Origin: an uncultured cyanobacterium
Lineage (GTDB): Bacteria > Cyanobacteriota > Cyanobacteriia > Cyanobacteriales > Geitlerinemataceae
Length of the DNA: 64,000 nt
NCBI GenBank assembly: GCA_937899645.1
Contig: CALCCD010000031.1
Location: 17,242-81,241 of the forward strand
Direction: 5' to 3'
Within the stretch, counting starts at the first letter, position 1, and each line of letters opens with the position of its first letter. Below are positions 39,020 to 47,606 of this stretch, piece after piece. The notes under the pieces were generated by a model. That model saw only the letters and a list, made by a program, of their open reading frames with translations, ran no database searches and was not told where the DNA came from. The position numbers and the translations under genes are program-made.

Positions 39020-39901
39020 ATGGATTTCCTGTCCCCACTCATCGAGCCGCTGCAATACGGCTTTATGCAGCGCTCGCTGGCGATCGCCGTCATCGTCGGC
39101 ATCACCTGCGCCCTCGTCGGTACGTACCTAATGGTGCGGCGCATGGCGCTGCTCGGCGATGCGATCGCCCATTCCGTCCTGCCCGGACTAGCGATCGCTT
39201 TCTGGCTCGGTTTTAACATCTTCCTCGGCGCGTTCGTCGCAGGCGTCTCCAGCACCGTCGTCGTCACCTGGATTCGCACGAAGTCGCCGATCAAAGAAGA
39301 CGCCGCAATGGGCATTGTCTTCTCCGCCTTTTTCGCCGCCGGGGTGACGCTGATCTCGCTAATCCAGAAAGACAATAAAATCGACCTCAACCACTTCCTG
39401 TTCGGTAATATCCTCGGCGTGACGTTTGGCGAAGTGCGCGAAACCGCCATCGTCGGGCTCGCCGTGATCGTCGCTGTCGTCGTTCTCTACAAAGAGCTGC
39501 TGTTCTATTGCTTCGACCCGCTCGGGGCCGAGGCTGCGGGGTTGCCCGTGCGCTGGCTCGACTTCGGGCTGATGGTGGCGATCGCGCTGACCGTCGTCGC
39601 CAGCCTGAAGGTGGTGGGCGTGATTCTCGTGCTAGCGCTGCTAATTACGCCTGGAGCGACGGCCTATTTGCTCGTGCCGCGCTTGCATCAAGTGATGGCA
39701 CTGGGCGCGGTTATCGGCGTGGTTTCCAGCGTTAGCGGCATGTATCTGAGCTACTTTCTCAACGTGCCGTCTGGCCCCGCGATCGTGATGGTGGCGTCGG
39801 GGTTTTTCGTGCTGGCGCTGCTGCTGAGTCCGCGACATGGCGTATTGACGCAGCCGGGAACGGCGATCGGAGACATGCTGCGCCGTTTGGGAGCTCGCTG
39901 A
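39020..39901 (+). CDS. Metal (Mn/Zn-type) ABC transporter permease
   Basis: About 293 residues from ATG 39020, which gives the family start MDFLSPLIEPLQYGFMQRSL. An ABC-3 family permease with eight or so helices and the conserved GTYLMVRRMALLGDAIAHSVLPGLAIAF segment and GVILVLALLITPGATA near helix 7. It is related to MntB/ZnuB/SitC permeases for Mn, Zn or Fe. The ATPase and binding-protein genes are not adjacent, so the metal cannot be assigned. Confidence 0.88.
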   Translation: MDFLSPLIEPLQYGFMQRSLAIAVIVGITCALVGTYLMVRRMALLGDAIAHSVLPGLAIAFWLGFNIFLGAFVAGVSSTVVVTWIRTKSPIKEDAAMGIVFSAFFAAGVTLISLIQKDNKIDLNHFLFGNILGVTFGEVRETAIVGLAVIVAVVVLYKELLFYCFDPLGAEAAGLPVRWLDFGLMVAIALTVVASLKVVGVILVLALLITPGATAYLLVPRLHQVMALGAVIGVVSSVSGMYLSYFLNVPSGPAIVMVASGFFVLALLLSPRHGVLTQPGTAIGDMLRRLGAR

Positions 39902-40015
39902 ATTGAGGTGGTTTGGTGAAGCGCTGAGCCGAACATACCGAGCGGTCAAATTGGCTCGTTCGAGTCGAGAATTCGTGATATATGATGGCGATCTTATCAA
40001 CATCCGGTTATCGCC

Positions 40016-40936
40016 ATGGCCCAGCTCACTTCAGAAGACGTACTGGAAAAGATCGCCGCAGGAGAGTCCCTGTCTCAAGCCGAACTCAGTACGCTAGACC
40101 TCGCGGGGCAAACCCTCGACGGCGCGGATTTTTCCGAGGCTTACCTCCGATCGGCGAAGCTGACCGACGCCTCTTGTCGCGGTACGAACTTCCAGAAAGC
40201 TATCCTCGTCCTCTGCCAGCTCGAGCGAGGCGACCTCTCCAACGCAACCCTAAATAATGTCTTCTTGATGCAGGGTAATCTGAACGGGGCGAAACTACGA
40301 GCGATCGAAGCAACGGGCAGCAAGCTGACCGGCGCAGACTTGACCGGCGTTGACGCCACTGTTGCAACCCTGAACGAGGCCGATCTGCGCGAGGCGATCG
40401 CACCGAACTCCATCTTCACCGGCGTGTCTGCGATGCAGGCTGTCTTCGTCCGTTCTGACTTCACCGGGGCTGACTTCACCCGCGCCAACCTTGCCAACTC
40501 CCAGTGGAGCGAGACCACGCTCGATCGCGCTCAGCTCAACGAAGCAGCGATGGATCGCGCCACGTTTGGCGGAGCCTCCCTGCTGGGCACGGATCTCACG
40601 AGCGCAACCGCCATCAATGCGGACTTCGCTGAGGCGAACCTAAGCGGTGCGATTTTGCTGCGATCGCAGCTCGACTTTAGCAACCTGACGAAATCGAACC
40701 TAACTGGCGCAAACCTATCAGAAGCGTCGTTGTTCGGCGCGACCCTTAAGGGCGCAAATCTCCAAAATGCCAATCTGGCCGACGCGAACCTGATGGACGC
40801 GAACTTAGAAGAAGCCGACCTGACGGGTGCGAACCTCAGCAACTGTGACGTGGCCGGTGCGATCTTTACCGATGCGAAGGGGCTTTCGGCAGAGCTGCGT
40901 GCGGACTTACTCGAACGCGGTGCACTCAATCTTTAA
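40016..40936 (+). CDS. Pentapeptide-repeat protein
   Basis: 306 residues: a 28-residue N-terminal leader with a helical SEDVLEKIAAGESLSQAEL segment, then about 45 tandem A(D/N)LxX-type pentapeptides. These should form a right-handed quadrilateral beta helix. No signal peptide. Function unknown; such proteins are numerous in cyanobacteria. Confidence 0.92.
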   Translation: MAQLTSEDVLEKIAAGESLSQAELSTLDLAGQTLDGADFSEAYLRSAKLTDASCRGTNFQKAILVLCQLERGDLSNATLNNVFLMQGNLNGAKLRAIEATGSKLTGADLTGVDATVATLNEADLREAIAPNSIFTGVSAMQAVFVRSDFTGADFTRANLANSQWSETTLDRAQLNEAAMDRATFGGASLLGTDLTSATAINADFAEANLSGAILLRSQLDFSNLTKSNLTGANLSEASLFGATLKGANLQNANLADANLMDANLEEADLTGANLSNCDVAGAIFTDAKGLSAELRADLLERGALNL

Positions 40937-40941
40937 GACTC

Positions 40942-40998
40942 AAAAAAGAGAGACCGCCCTGTCTTATCAACCAACGAGCGGTCTCTCTTCTTTCTAAA
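40942..40998. terminator. Bidirectional Rho-independent terminator
   Basis: An 11-bp perfect stem (40947-40957 with 40978-40988). The plus strand has a T-rich tail and the minus strand has a run of six T (complement of A at 40942-40947). It serves both the pentapeptide gene and the opposing Rieske gene. Confidence 0.85.
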
Positions 40999-41020
40999 CT
41001 CGAGATCGGAATCTGGGCAA

Positions 41021-41473
41021 TTACGTTTTCACCAGAACGAGATCGTCCTCGATTTTCGCTTCGAACATACCGAGCGGATCTTCGGCCGGGCCGGAGGTCA
41101 CGCTACCGTCCGGCGCAAATGCCGAACCGTGGCACGGGCAGGCAAAAGCGCCCTCACCCGCTTCCCACTCCACCGCGCAACCCTGGTGGGTACACAGCGA
41201 GTTGACGGCGATCAGCGCTTCGGCGTTGGCCGGGTCGCGGATCACGGCCACCGACAGCGTTTTGCTGCTCACCGAGCCCGTTTCATCGAGTTCCGACACG
41301 CGGCCGATCGCGGCGAAGCCATCTTCGCGCGGTGTGGTGTCCACCGGCTCCGGTGCGTCGCCGCCACCGGCGGTATCGGTTCCGGTGTCAGTTTGGCAAG
41401 CGGCGAGGACAACCGGCAAAGACGTGGCAAAGAAGCCCACACCAACCCAGTTCAAAAAGTTACGACGTTTCAT
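41021..41473 (-). CDS. PetC3-like Rieske [2Fe-2S] protein
   Basis: 150 residues. The twin-arginine-like start MKRRNFLNWVGVGFFATSLPVVLAAC combines an RR signal with a lipobox Cys26. An Asp/Pro-rich spacer precedes a compact Rieske domain with both cluster motifs CTHQGC and CPCHGS and a short C-terminus. It lacks the membrane-hinge layout and length (about 180) of the main PetC of cytochrome b6f and resembles the small PetC3 type. It is the last gene of a minus-strand set resB-ccsA-Rieske, 69 bases after ccsA, which links it to the cytochrome system. A shared terminator lies downstream. Confidence 0.85.
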   Translation of the reverse strand: MKRRNFLNWVGVGFFATSLPVVLAACQTDTGTDTAGGGDAPEPVDTTPREDGFAAIGRVSELDETGSVSSKTLSVAVIRDPANAEALIAVNSLCTHQGCAVEWEAGEGAFACPCHGSAFAPDGSVTSGPAEDPLGMFEAKIEDDLVLVKT

Positions 41474-41542
41474 TTACGATAATCCGGATTAATTGCAAGT
41501 CAGCTCTAAAAGAGCCAACACGGCGGAGTTGACAGACGCGAC

Positions 41543-43252
41543 CTACTCCGGCTGCGCTTCGGCAGAGCTCAGTTCGGCGGAGGCCACCGCTTGGGTAAAC
41601 CAGCCGTAATGGCGTGCCGCAGCGATCGCCACGAGTAGCAGGTCGAGACCGACCACTCCCAAAATCAGCATCCCAGAACCACCCGTTCCAAAGCCGTAGC
41701 TGTGGAGACCGGTTCCCAGGACGAAATTAACGCCGTACCAAGCCATCAAGACGGCATTGAACGATACGACGCTAAAGACATCGAGCCCGAAGTCACCAAT
41801 CCAGCCCACCAGGCGACCGTGGAGCGGTACGAGGTAGCAGAGCAGCGCGATCAGCGCCCAGGTTTCCTTCGGATCCCAGCCCCAGAAGCGACCCCAGGAG
41901 AAGTGCGCCCAGATGCCGCCCAGAATAATCCCGGCGGTCAGTAGCAGCACGCCCACCTGAAGGACGCGGTAGTTGAGCTGGGACAGGGTTTTGAAGCGGC
42001 CCGTAGCGGCGGGCGCAAACAGGCGATTGCCGAGTGCGACGTGACCCAAACCGAGCGCGAGCGCGAAGCTGGCATAGCTCAGCGCGATCGTCGGGACGTG
42101 GATGCTCAGCCAGAAGTTATCGCGCAGCACCGGTACGAGCGGCGAAATGCTGGCGTCGAGCACCGCAGGAAGGCTATCGGCCAAAATCAGGCAGGCCACC
42201 GACAGTGGCGCGGCCGCGAGCAGGTAGTAGCGCGATCGCGATACCAGCTCGAACACCAGCGCGATCGCCGCGATGCCGAAGCCAACCCAGACCACCGACT
42301 CGTACATATTCGTTACCGGCGGGCGACCGGCAATCTGCATCCGTACCCAGAAGCCGTAGGCGTTGACCGCAATCCCTGCCGAGAATATGCCGATCGCGCC
42401 CCAGTACAGTTCCCACGGCTTCACCCACAGCGCCACCAACATTACGACGAAGGCCAGCGCGTAAATCTGCCACGCTTTCGCGAAGGGATGAAAGTGATTG
42501 AATCCCACTTCGCGCTGGAGGGTTGCTGTCGTCGGGTACACCGTCGGGCTCAGCTCCGAAAGCTGCGACTTAAACGTCGTGCCGATTTGCCCGATCATCT
42601 CTAAGTGGCTGTTGAAATCGCGCAACAAACCCTGCTGCATCATCGCGAACTCCGCTAGCAGCGGCGCAACGGTCTCGGGCTCGTAGAGCGTCGTGGCTTC
42701 TTCCAGGCTGACCCACGTGCCTTTGATATCGTCCGGATGCGGAACGAGGGGCAGACTCTTGTCGCCCACCGACGCGAACAGCAGCGTCAAGCGATCTTCG
42801 ACGATCAGCGCCTCGCGAGCATCGCGATCGAGCGTCTTGTCGTCCAGCTCGTCTAAGTGGGCTTGCTTGACGATTTCGCCCAGCGACTGATTGGTCATCA
42901 GCTCCTGGAACGTGAAATATTTCCGCTCGAGATCGAGGCCGACCGCCTCTTTCAGCGGGCGGTAGCTCATCAGCACGATCGGCTCTTCGTTCCAGTTGCG
43001 GGTGTTGAACCAAAGCGCCAGATAGGTGGTCAGCGCGTCCTCGGTCGTACCCTCCGCAGTTTTGTACGTGGTCGAACCGTGGATTTTCGCCAGGGTTTCG
43101 TTGGCCACCGTATCGAGGGGCTTTTTGCGACCGTCGAGCTGGACGGCCAGACTGCGAACCGAGTCGAGCGTGTCAGGCTGGAACTGACTGACGGGCAGCA
43201 CTAGCACCAAACAGCCCAACACCAAACCGAGTAAAAATTTCAGCAGTTTCAT
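41543..43252 (-). CDS. CcsA/ResC-type cytochrome c haem-handling protein, large form
   Basis: About 569 residues from ATG 43252. One N-terminal helix is followed by an extra-cytoplasmic domain of about 230 residues (LDSVRSLAVQLDGRKKPLDTVANETL...). About nine helices then include the tryptophan-rich haem-binding WWD motif WAHFSWGRFWGWDPKETWALI and flanking histidines (HVPTIALSYASF, GLHSYGF). CcsA carries haem across the membrane in system II. The usual cyanobacterial CcsA is about 340-350 residues without the large domain, so this is probably a second, specialised copy. The stop of resB is 72 bases upstream and the Rieske gene follows. Confidence 0.88.
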   Translation of the reverse strand: MKLLKFLLGLVLGCLVLVLPVSQFQPDTLDSVRSLAVQLDGRKKPLDTVANETLAKIHGSTTYKTAEGTTEDALTTYLALWFNTRNWNEEPIVLMSYRPLKEAVGLDLERKYFTFQELMTNQSLGEIVKQAHLDELDDKTLDRDAREALIVEDRLTLLFASVGDKSLPLVPHPDDIKGTWVSLEEATTLYEPETVAPLLAEFAMMQQGLLRDFNSHLEMIGQIGTTFKSQLSELSPTVYPTTATLQREVGFNHFHPFAKAWQIYALAFVVMLVALWVKPWELYWGAIGIFSAGIAVNAYGFWVRMQIAGRPPVTNMYESVVWVGFGIAAIALVFELVSRSRYYLLAAAPLSVACLILADSLPAVLDASISPLVPVLRDNFWLSIHVPTIALSYASFALALGLGHVALGNRLFAPAATGRFKTLSQLNYRVLQVGVLLLTAGIILGGIWAHFSWGRFWGWDPKETWALIALLCYLVPLHGRLVGWIGDFGLDVFSVVSFNAVLMAWYGVNFVLGTGLHSYGFGTGGSGMLILGVVGLDLLLVAIAAARHYGWFTQAVASAELSSAEAQPE

Positions 43253-43277
43253 AAAGTGAGGAGATGAAAAGATCGGG

Positions 43278-43310
43278 GCTGGACGCGATCGCAACTCGAT
43301 CGCGTCCAGC
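43278..43310. repeat. Perfect 14-bp inverted repeat between resB and ccsA
   Basis: Arms 43278-43291 and 43297-43310 are exact complements with a 5-base loop and contain HIP1-type GCGATCG. On the transcribed minus strand no T run follows it, so it is not a normal terminator. It may be a processing or stability hairpin in the resB-ccsA message. Confidence 0.6.
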
Positions 43311-43324
43311 AAAAAACGCTCGGG

Positions 43325-45148
43325 CTATCCGGCTAAATCGGGAATCGCTTCGGTTGCCGGGGTCTCACCAGTCTCGGAAACCTCGCTTGCCGTCGTCGCG
43401 CCTGGGCTGACCGCATTCGATCGAGCCGCGCGCGCCTTGCGGAATCGCTTCAGCAGCGCCGGTGCGTAGAACATCGTCGCGATACCGACCACCACCAGCA
43501 CCGATCCCAGCCAAGTCAGCGCCGTCACCCACCAGGGCTCGCGCTTGAGCTGGAGCGTCGATTGCTGCAAGTCGCCGGGGTTCCAGGACGCCTGCGCCAG
43601 CTTCCAACCCTCGAACCAGGTGGGGTGGTTCATCCAGACGCGGCGCTGTACCCGATCGCCGCGATGGGCGTCGGTTAGCGTCACGGCGCTCGTCCACATC
43701 GCCACCGACTCGCTGCCCTCGTTGCGCTCCACGATGAAGTCATCGAGCTGGACGCTAAACGGCAGTTGCAGCAGTTTCGGGCTAAAGGCGGCGTAGTAGT
43801 CGCCCGCGCTGCTGGCCACGGTGGTCGGCTCACCCCAGGGCAGCCAGGTATCCGTGCCGTCGGCCAGCGTCACGTGCAGCGCCGGAGAGCCTTGCGGCGC
43901 GCCACCGGGAACGGCAACGGGCGTCACCGGCACGATCGAGCGCTGCACCCGAGCCCGATCGAGCGATTCGGCAAGCGTAATTTCAAAGTCCGCCCACCCC
44001 GGCGTCACGGACTGCCCCAGTGCCAGCGATCCCGACTTAAATCCTTTCGAAGACAGCGCGGCGTAGAACAGCTCGCGATCGGGCGACTCGACCACGCGGA
44101 AGAAGTCCGACGGGGTTTGCTTGGGCGGTGTGTAGCTCAGAGCTGTGGGGTCGAGCGCGATCGTTTCGCCGGAGCGAATCGGCTCGAAGCCCGTCTGCGC
44201 GAACACGAACCAGCGTTCGGAGGTTTCGCCCTGCGTCACCTCAAGCTGCACTGCTGGATTGCGAAACTCCGACGAGGCGCTGCTGGGCAGGCCGTCGCGA
44301 TCGAGCCGGAAGTCCGGCCAGAGCTGCGCGATCGTTACGGTGACGCCGTCGGGCAACGCGATCGGCGTAAAACTTTGCTGCTCCACGTCGATGTCTTGCG
44401 CGCCAATCTGCAGCACACCGAGCAGATGCGTCTCCGCCACCGGTGGACTCAGCAGTCCTTGCAGTTCGGCGTCGGTGTCGGCATGCATCAGCTGAAGCTG
44501 GGCGGGGCCGACTTCGAGGTCGCTGTAGGCGGCAGGAGCGATCGCCAGCCAGCGCTCCAACGTCTGACCCATGCGATCGCTGCTCAACTCGAGCCTCACC
44601 GCCCGGTTGTCCACCGCGCCACCTTCGCGAAACTCCACCGTCTTGATGGCGTTGTCGCTGTAACTGACTAGCTCGATGCCCGCGAACTGCGGCGGGTACA
44701 CCGACCCGTCTGGCTTGACGAAGATATCGGTTTGCTGGCGACGACCATCGGGTGCAATCACCTCCAGTAGATCGCCTTCCACGCGAACCTGACTGTTTGC
44801 CGCACTGTCCGTCCGTACTAGCAGCATCCCCTCTGTACTGAGGTGAATTACCGCTGCCGAACCCGCAATCAGCACGATCAGACCGAAGTGCGTCAGCGCA
44901 AAGCCGACCTTGCGCGCGCCACGCCAGGGATAGCGCGTCAGAGTCGAGACGCCAAGGTTCGCTGCCAACAGAAACATCAGCAAACCGAACCACCAGCTCT
45001 TATATATCTGCAGCTGAACCGTTGCCGAACCGACTTCCGACTCGTAAAAAGTCGCCCCGATCAAAATCGCCGCGATCGCCGTCATCAACGGAACCGCCAA
45101 CTTGACCGATCCCAAAAAGCGCGTGAACTGCGTTGCCAGATTCAACAT
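43325..45148 (-). CDS. ResB/Ccs1-type cytochrome c biogenesis protein, large form
   Basis: About 607 residues from ATG 45148; a GTG at 45220 would add 24. Three N-terminal helices (FLGSVKLAVPLMTAIAAILIGATFYES, then WWFGLLMFLLAANL, then VGFALTHFGLIVLIAGSAAVI with a His) precede a long periplasmic beta-rich region of about 400 residues. A last helix (VTALTWLGSVLVVVGIATMFY) and an Ala/Thr-rich tail close the protein. The pattern fits the ResB family that works with CcsA to attach haem to apocytochromes. It is larger than the cyanobacterial Ccs1 I recall (about 450). First gene of the resB-ccsA-Rieske set, divergent from the globin-cytochrome genes. Confidence 0.85.
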   Translation of the reverse strand: MLNLATQFTRFLGSVKLAVPLMTAIAAILIGATFYESEVGSATVQLQIYKSWWFGLLMFLLAANLGVSTLTRYPWRGARKVGFALTHFGLIVLIAGSAAVIHLSTEGMLLVRTDSAANSQVRVEGDLLEVIAPDGRRQQTDIFVKPDGSVYPPQFAGIELVSYSDNAIKTVEFREGGAVDNRAVRLELSSDRMGQTLERWLAIAPAAYSDLEVGPAQLQLMHADTDAELQGLLSPPVAETHLLGVLQIGAQDIDVEQQSFTPIALPDGVTVTIAQLWPDFRLDRDGLPSSASSEFRNPAVQLEVTQGETSERWFVFAQTGFEPIRSGETIALDPTALSYTPPKQTPSDFFRVVESPDRELFYAALSSKGFKSGSLALGQSVTPGWADFEITLAESLDRARVQRSIVPVTPVAVPGGAPQGSPALHVTLADGTDTWLPWGEPTTVASSAGDYYAAFSPKLLQLPFSVQLDDFIVERNEGSESVAMWTSAVTLTDAHRGDRVQRRVWMNHPTWFEGWKLAQASWNPGDLQQSTLQLKREPWWVTALTWLGSVLVVVGIATMFYAPALLKRFRKARAARSNAVSPGATTASEVSETGETPATEAIPDLAG

Positions 45149-45881
45149 GTAGCCGCCAATTGAAGAATTGTGCCCAACACCTTTGCGGCTTTCGCTTTTT
45201 TCTTTTGTATCAGTCGGCACAAAGACGGCAATTCCAGACTTAGGCTTCGCGCACGCAACGGATTTCTAAATAGTAAATAAGTTCAGCACGAATTATCCTA
45301 AAAAACCATACAGAGCAAACGCTTGATACATAATCGAGAGGATTAATCGCTCACAGAATCCTCAATTTATTGACTCTAGCTCTCAATAAAATTCACAAAA
45401 GATCTCTAGGTAGACAAGTATTACCGCTTGCCTCGCGTCGCTCCAAAGATCCGGGCCGCAAGGTTTTAGGGCTTTGAAGGTCGAAAGCAATTCTTGCATC
45501 ATATCTATGCAGAATCAGGCCGTACTCGTGTAGTTTATGTATCTCTAAACACGGAATAACTCTGAGGAAGTCGATAACCTCTGCTGCATAATTTATCTTT
45601 GGAAAGCAGTGACCCAATTGATCGATGCAGCAAGGGCTTAGAGGGATTCGGGTTTAAAACCCGCTCGAATGTCGCTTCGCACTTCGGTTGGCTCGGGTTT
45701 GTTTAAGGTTCTGTCAGATCGGCATCTTTCTATTTGATAAGGATTTGCTTGACGACTGGAATTACGGGGCATCTCGTCCCTCCGCTCACTCGCGCGGGTC
45801 TAGTTTCGTGCAGGCAAGACTTCCCGTGTCTTTTCTGACAAGAATTTCGGCACTTTTTTAGAGAAAGGAGTTACAAGATCG
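45149..45881. other. Divergent intergenic region between the resB and globin genes
   Basis: About 730 bases, AT-rich for this genome in the half nearest resB. It should hold two divergent promoters. I see a TTGAT-containing AT-rich block near 45321-45340, a short palindrome GGGTTTAAAACCC near 45650, and a near NtcA-like GTA...TAC at 45410-45424 whose spacer is 9 rather than 8. A Shine-Dalgarno AAAGGAG lies near 45864. No gene is convincing. Confidence 0.45.
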
Positions 45882-46925
45882 ATGACATCAAACGTCAATG
45901 CACCCCAGTCTGAGACGGGGCTCCAAGTCGAGCTACTGGAGACTAGCTTTGCGAAGGTCGGCCCGCGCGCAGAGGAGTTCGCAAGCAGCTTTTACGATCG
46001 CCTGTTTACCGACTACCCCGATGCGAAGCCGCTGTTCGTTCACACTGATGTGAAGGAGCAAAGCAAGAAGCTTCTGGCGTCGCTGGTGTTCGTTGTCGAG
46101 AATCTGAAAAGCCCCGGCAAACTTACCGACGCGCTGAAAGGTCTCGGCGCGCGTCACGTGAAGTACGGCGCGCTGCCCGAGCACTATCCGCTGGTGGGCA
46201 ACACTCTCCTCAACACCTTCGAGGAGTACCTGGGCAGCGACTGGACGCCCGATGTCAAGCAGGCTTGGGTCGATGCCTACGGTGTCATCACTGAAGTTAT
46301 GCTCGACGGTGCGGACTACTCTAAATCTGAGGTCGAGCTGGAAAGTGCTGCTCCCGAAGCGGCGGAGCCCGAAGTTGACGAAGCCACTGGCCTGAAGGTG
46401 AAGCTGCTCGAAGACAGCTTCGAGAAGGTGAAGCCCAAGGCGGATGACTTCGTCGATAGCTTCTACAACAACCTCTTTACGGACTACCCTGCGGCCGAGC
46501 CGCTGTTCGCGCACTCGAACATGAAAGAGCAGGGCAAGAAACTGCTGACTTCGCTGGTGTTTGTCGTCGAGAACCTCAAAAGCCCCGGCAAACTCACCGA
46601 CGTGCTGAAAGGTCTCGGCGCGCGTCACGTGAAGTACGGCGCGCTGCCCGAGCACTACCCACTAGTGGGCAACACGCTGCTGAAAACCTTCGGACAGTAC
46701 CTGGGCAGCGATTGGACGCCGGACGTCAAACAAGCTTGGGTCGATGCCTACGGCCTAATTACCGAGGTCATGCTCGACGGTGCAGATTACTCCAAGTCGG
46801 AGGTCGAACTCGACTCGGCGGCGGCATCCATGCCCGTCGGCGAGCAAAAAATGACGCCGACGATCGGCGCGGGCATCGCAGGCGGCATCGTCGTCGCGGC
46901 GATCTCGCTCCTGCTGATTCTTTAA
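45882..46925 (+). CDS. Membrane-anchored tandem globin (two globin domains + C-terminal helix)
   Basis: 347 residues. Two 3/3-type globin domains at about 13-150 and 168-305 are joined by an acidic linker, with one C-terminal membrane helix (GAGIAGGIVVAAISLLLIL). In domain 1 the key residues are all present: B10 Tyr38 (SFYDRLF), CD1 Phe52, distal E7 Gln60 (KEQSKKL) and proximal F8 His92 (GARHVKYG). Domain 2 repeats them, with His249. A segment of more than 40 residues (SLVFVVENLKSPGKLTD...) is almost identical in both halves, so the duplication is recent or homogenised. With no signal peptide, the globins should face the cytosol. It probably binds O2 or NO for the membrane electron-transfer system encoded beside it. 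Confidence 0.9.
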   Translation: MTSNVNAPQSETGLQVELLETSFAKVGPRAEEFASSFYDRLFTDYPDAKPLFVHTDVKEQSKKLLASLVFVVENLKSPGKLTDALKGLGARHVKYGALPEHYPLVGNTLLNTFEEYLGSDWTPDVKQAWVDAYGVITEVMLDGADYSKSEVELESAAPEAAEPEVDEATGLKVKLLEDSFEKVKPKADDFVDSFYNNLFTDYPAAEPLFAHSNMKEQGKKLLTSLVFVVENLKSPGKLTDVLKGLGARHVKYGALPEHYPLVGNTLLKTFGQYLGSDWTPDVKQAWVDAYGLITEVMLDGADYSKSEVELDSAAASMPVGEQKMTPTIGAGIAGGIVVAAISLLLIL

Positions 46926-46958
46926 GACGAAGCGGGATAACAGAGGAGGTTAGTTGCG

Positions 46959-47606
46959 ATGGCAGTTAGTGGAAGGCGGGGTTTTAGCTGGCGCGCGATC
47001 GTGAATTTCCGCACGGTTGTGGCGCTGAGCTGCGTTCTGCTTATGGGCTGGTTTACGGCGGCGGTGGCGCTCGATCGCAAGGAAGTGTTTCTGCCGGGGG
47101 AATCCTCCGTGGGGCACTACCTCATTGAGGCCTCCTGTGCCTCTTGTCACGAGGGCTTCAAGCCCGTCAGCAACGACACGTGTATGCGCTGTCACGAAGC
47201 TGAAATGGCAGAGGACGTTCACGGTCAGAAGAAGTTTCGCGACCCCCGCTGGGCGGCTGAACTGGCCAAGCTGGAGGTTTTGACCTGTACGACTTGCCAC
47301 AGCGAGCACATCCATATGTTCGATCGTGGCGTGCATCTACAGCCCGACCTCTGTATGACTTGCCACCAGGGCATCATCGAAGGCGATCTCACCAGCCATG
47401 ACGGCTTTACGCCAGACGGCTGCTGGACGGCAGGGTGTCACAACTACCACGACCATCGCTCGATCTCCACTGGGTTCTTACGTCAGAACCTCGACCAGCC
47501 GCCCATGCTGCCCGTCCAGGCCATGCCCACGATCGAGGTTGAGACCCAGCTCGATGAAGCGCCCGAACCGGATCTGTCCAAAGAGTTCCTGGGAGGTGCA
47601 GCGTGA
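46959..47606 (+). CDS. Multiheme cytochrome c (four CxxCH plus one CX4CH)
   Basis: 215 residues. One N-terminal membrane helix or uncleaved signal (about 18-38) is followed by haem-binding sites at residues 60-64 (CASCH), 75-79 (CMRCH), 110-114 (CTTCH) and 132-136 (CMTCH), and a CWTAGCH at 155-161 with the wider CX4CH spacing. Spare histidines (53, 117, 119, 126, 147, 164, 166) can serve as sixth ligands. The N-terminal anchor and size recall NapC/NrfH-type quinol-linked cytochromes, but the haem pattern is its own. GAGGAGG stands before ATG 46959. Its last bases overlap the next start as GTGA, which couples translation. Confidence 0.9.
   Translation: MAVSGRRGFSWRAIVNFRTVVALSCVLLMGWFTAAVALDRKEVFLPGESSVGHYLIEASCASCHEGFKPVSNDTCMRCHEAEMAEDVHGQKKFRDPRWAAELAKLEVLTCTTCHSEHIHMFDRGVHLQPDLCMTCHQGIIEGDLTSHDGFTPDGCWTAGCHNYHDHRSISTGFLRQNLDQPPMLPVQAMPTIEVETQLDEAPEPDLSKEFLGGAA

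Noticed and set aside
45410..45424. NtcA-like GTA...TAC site
   Set aside because: The spacer is 9 bases; NtcA needs 8.
45393..45617. 74-residue minus-strand frame in the resB-globin gap
   Set aside because: No Shine-Dalgarno, no recognisable domain, and a composition like random intergenic DNA; possible only as a relic.
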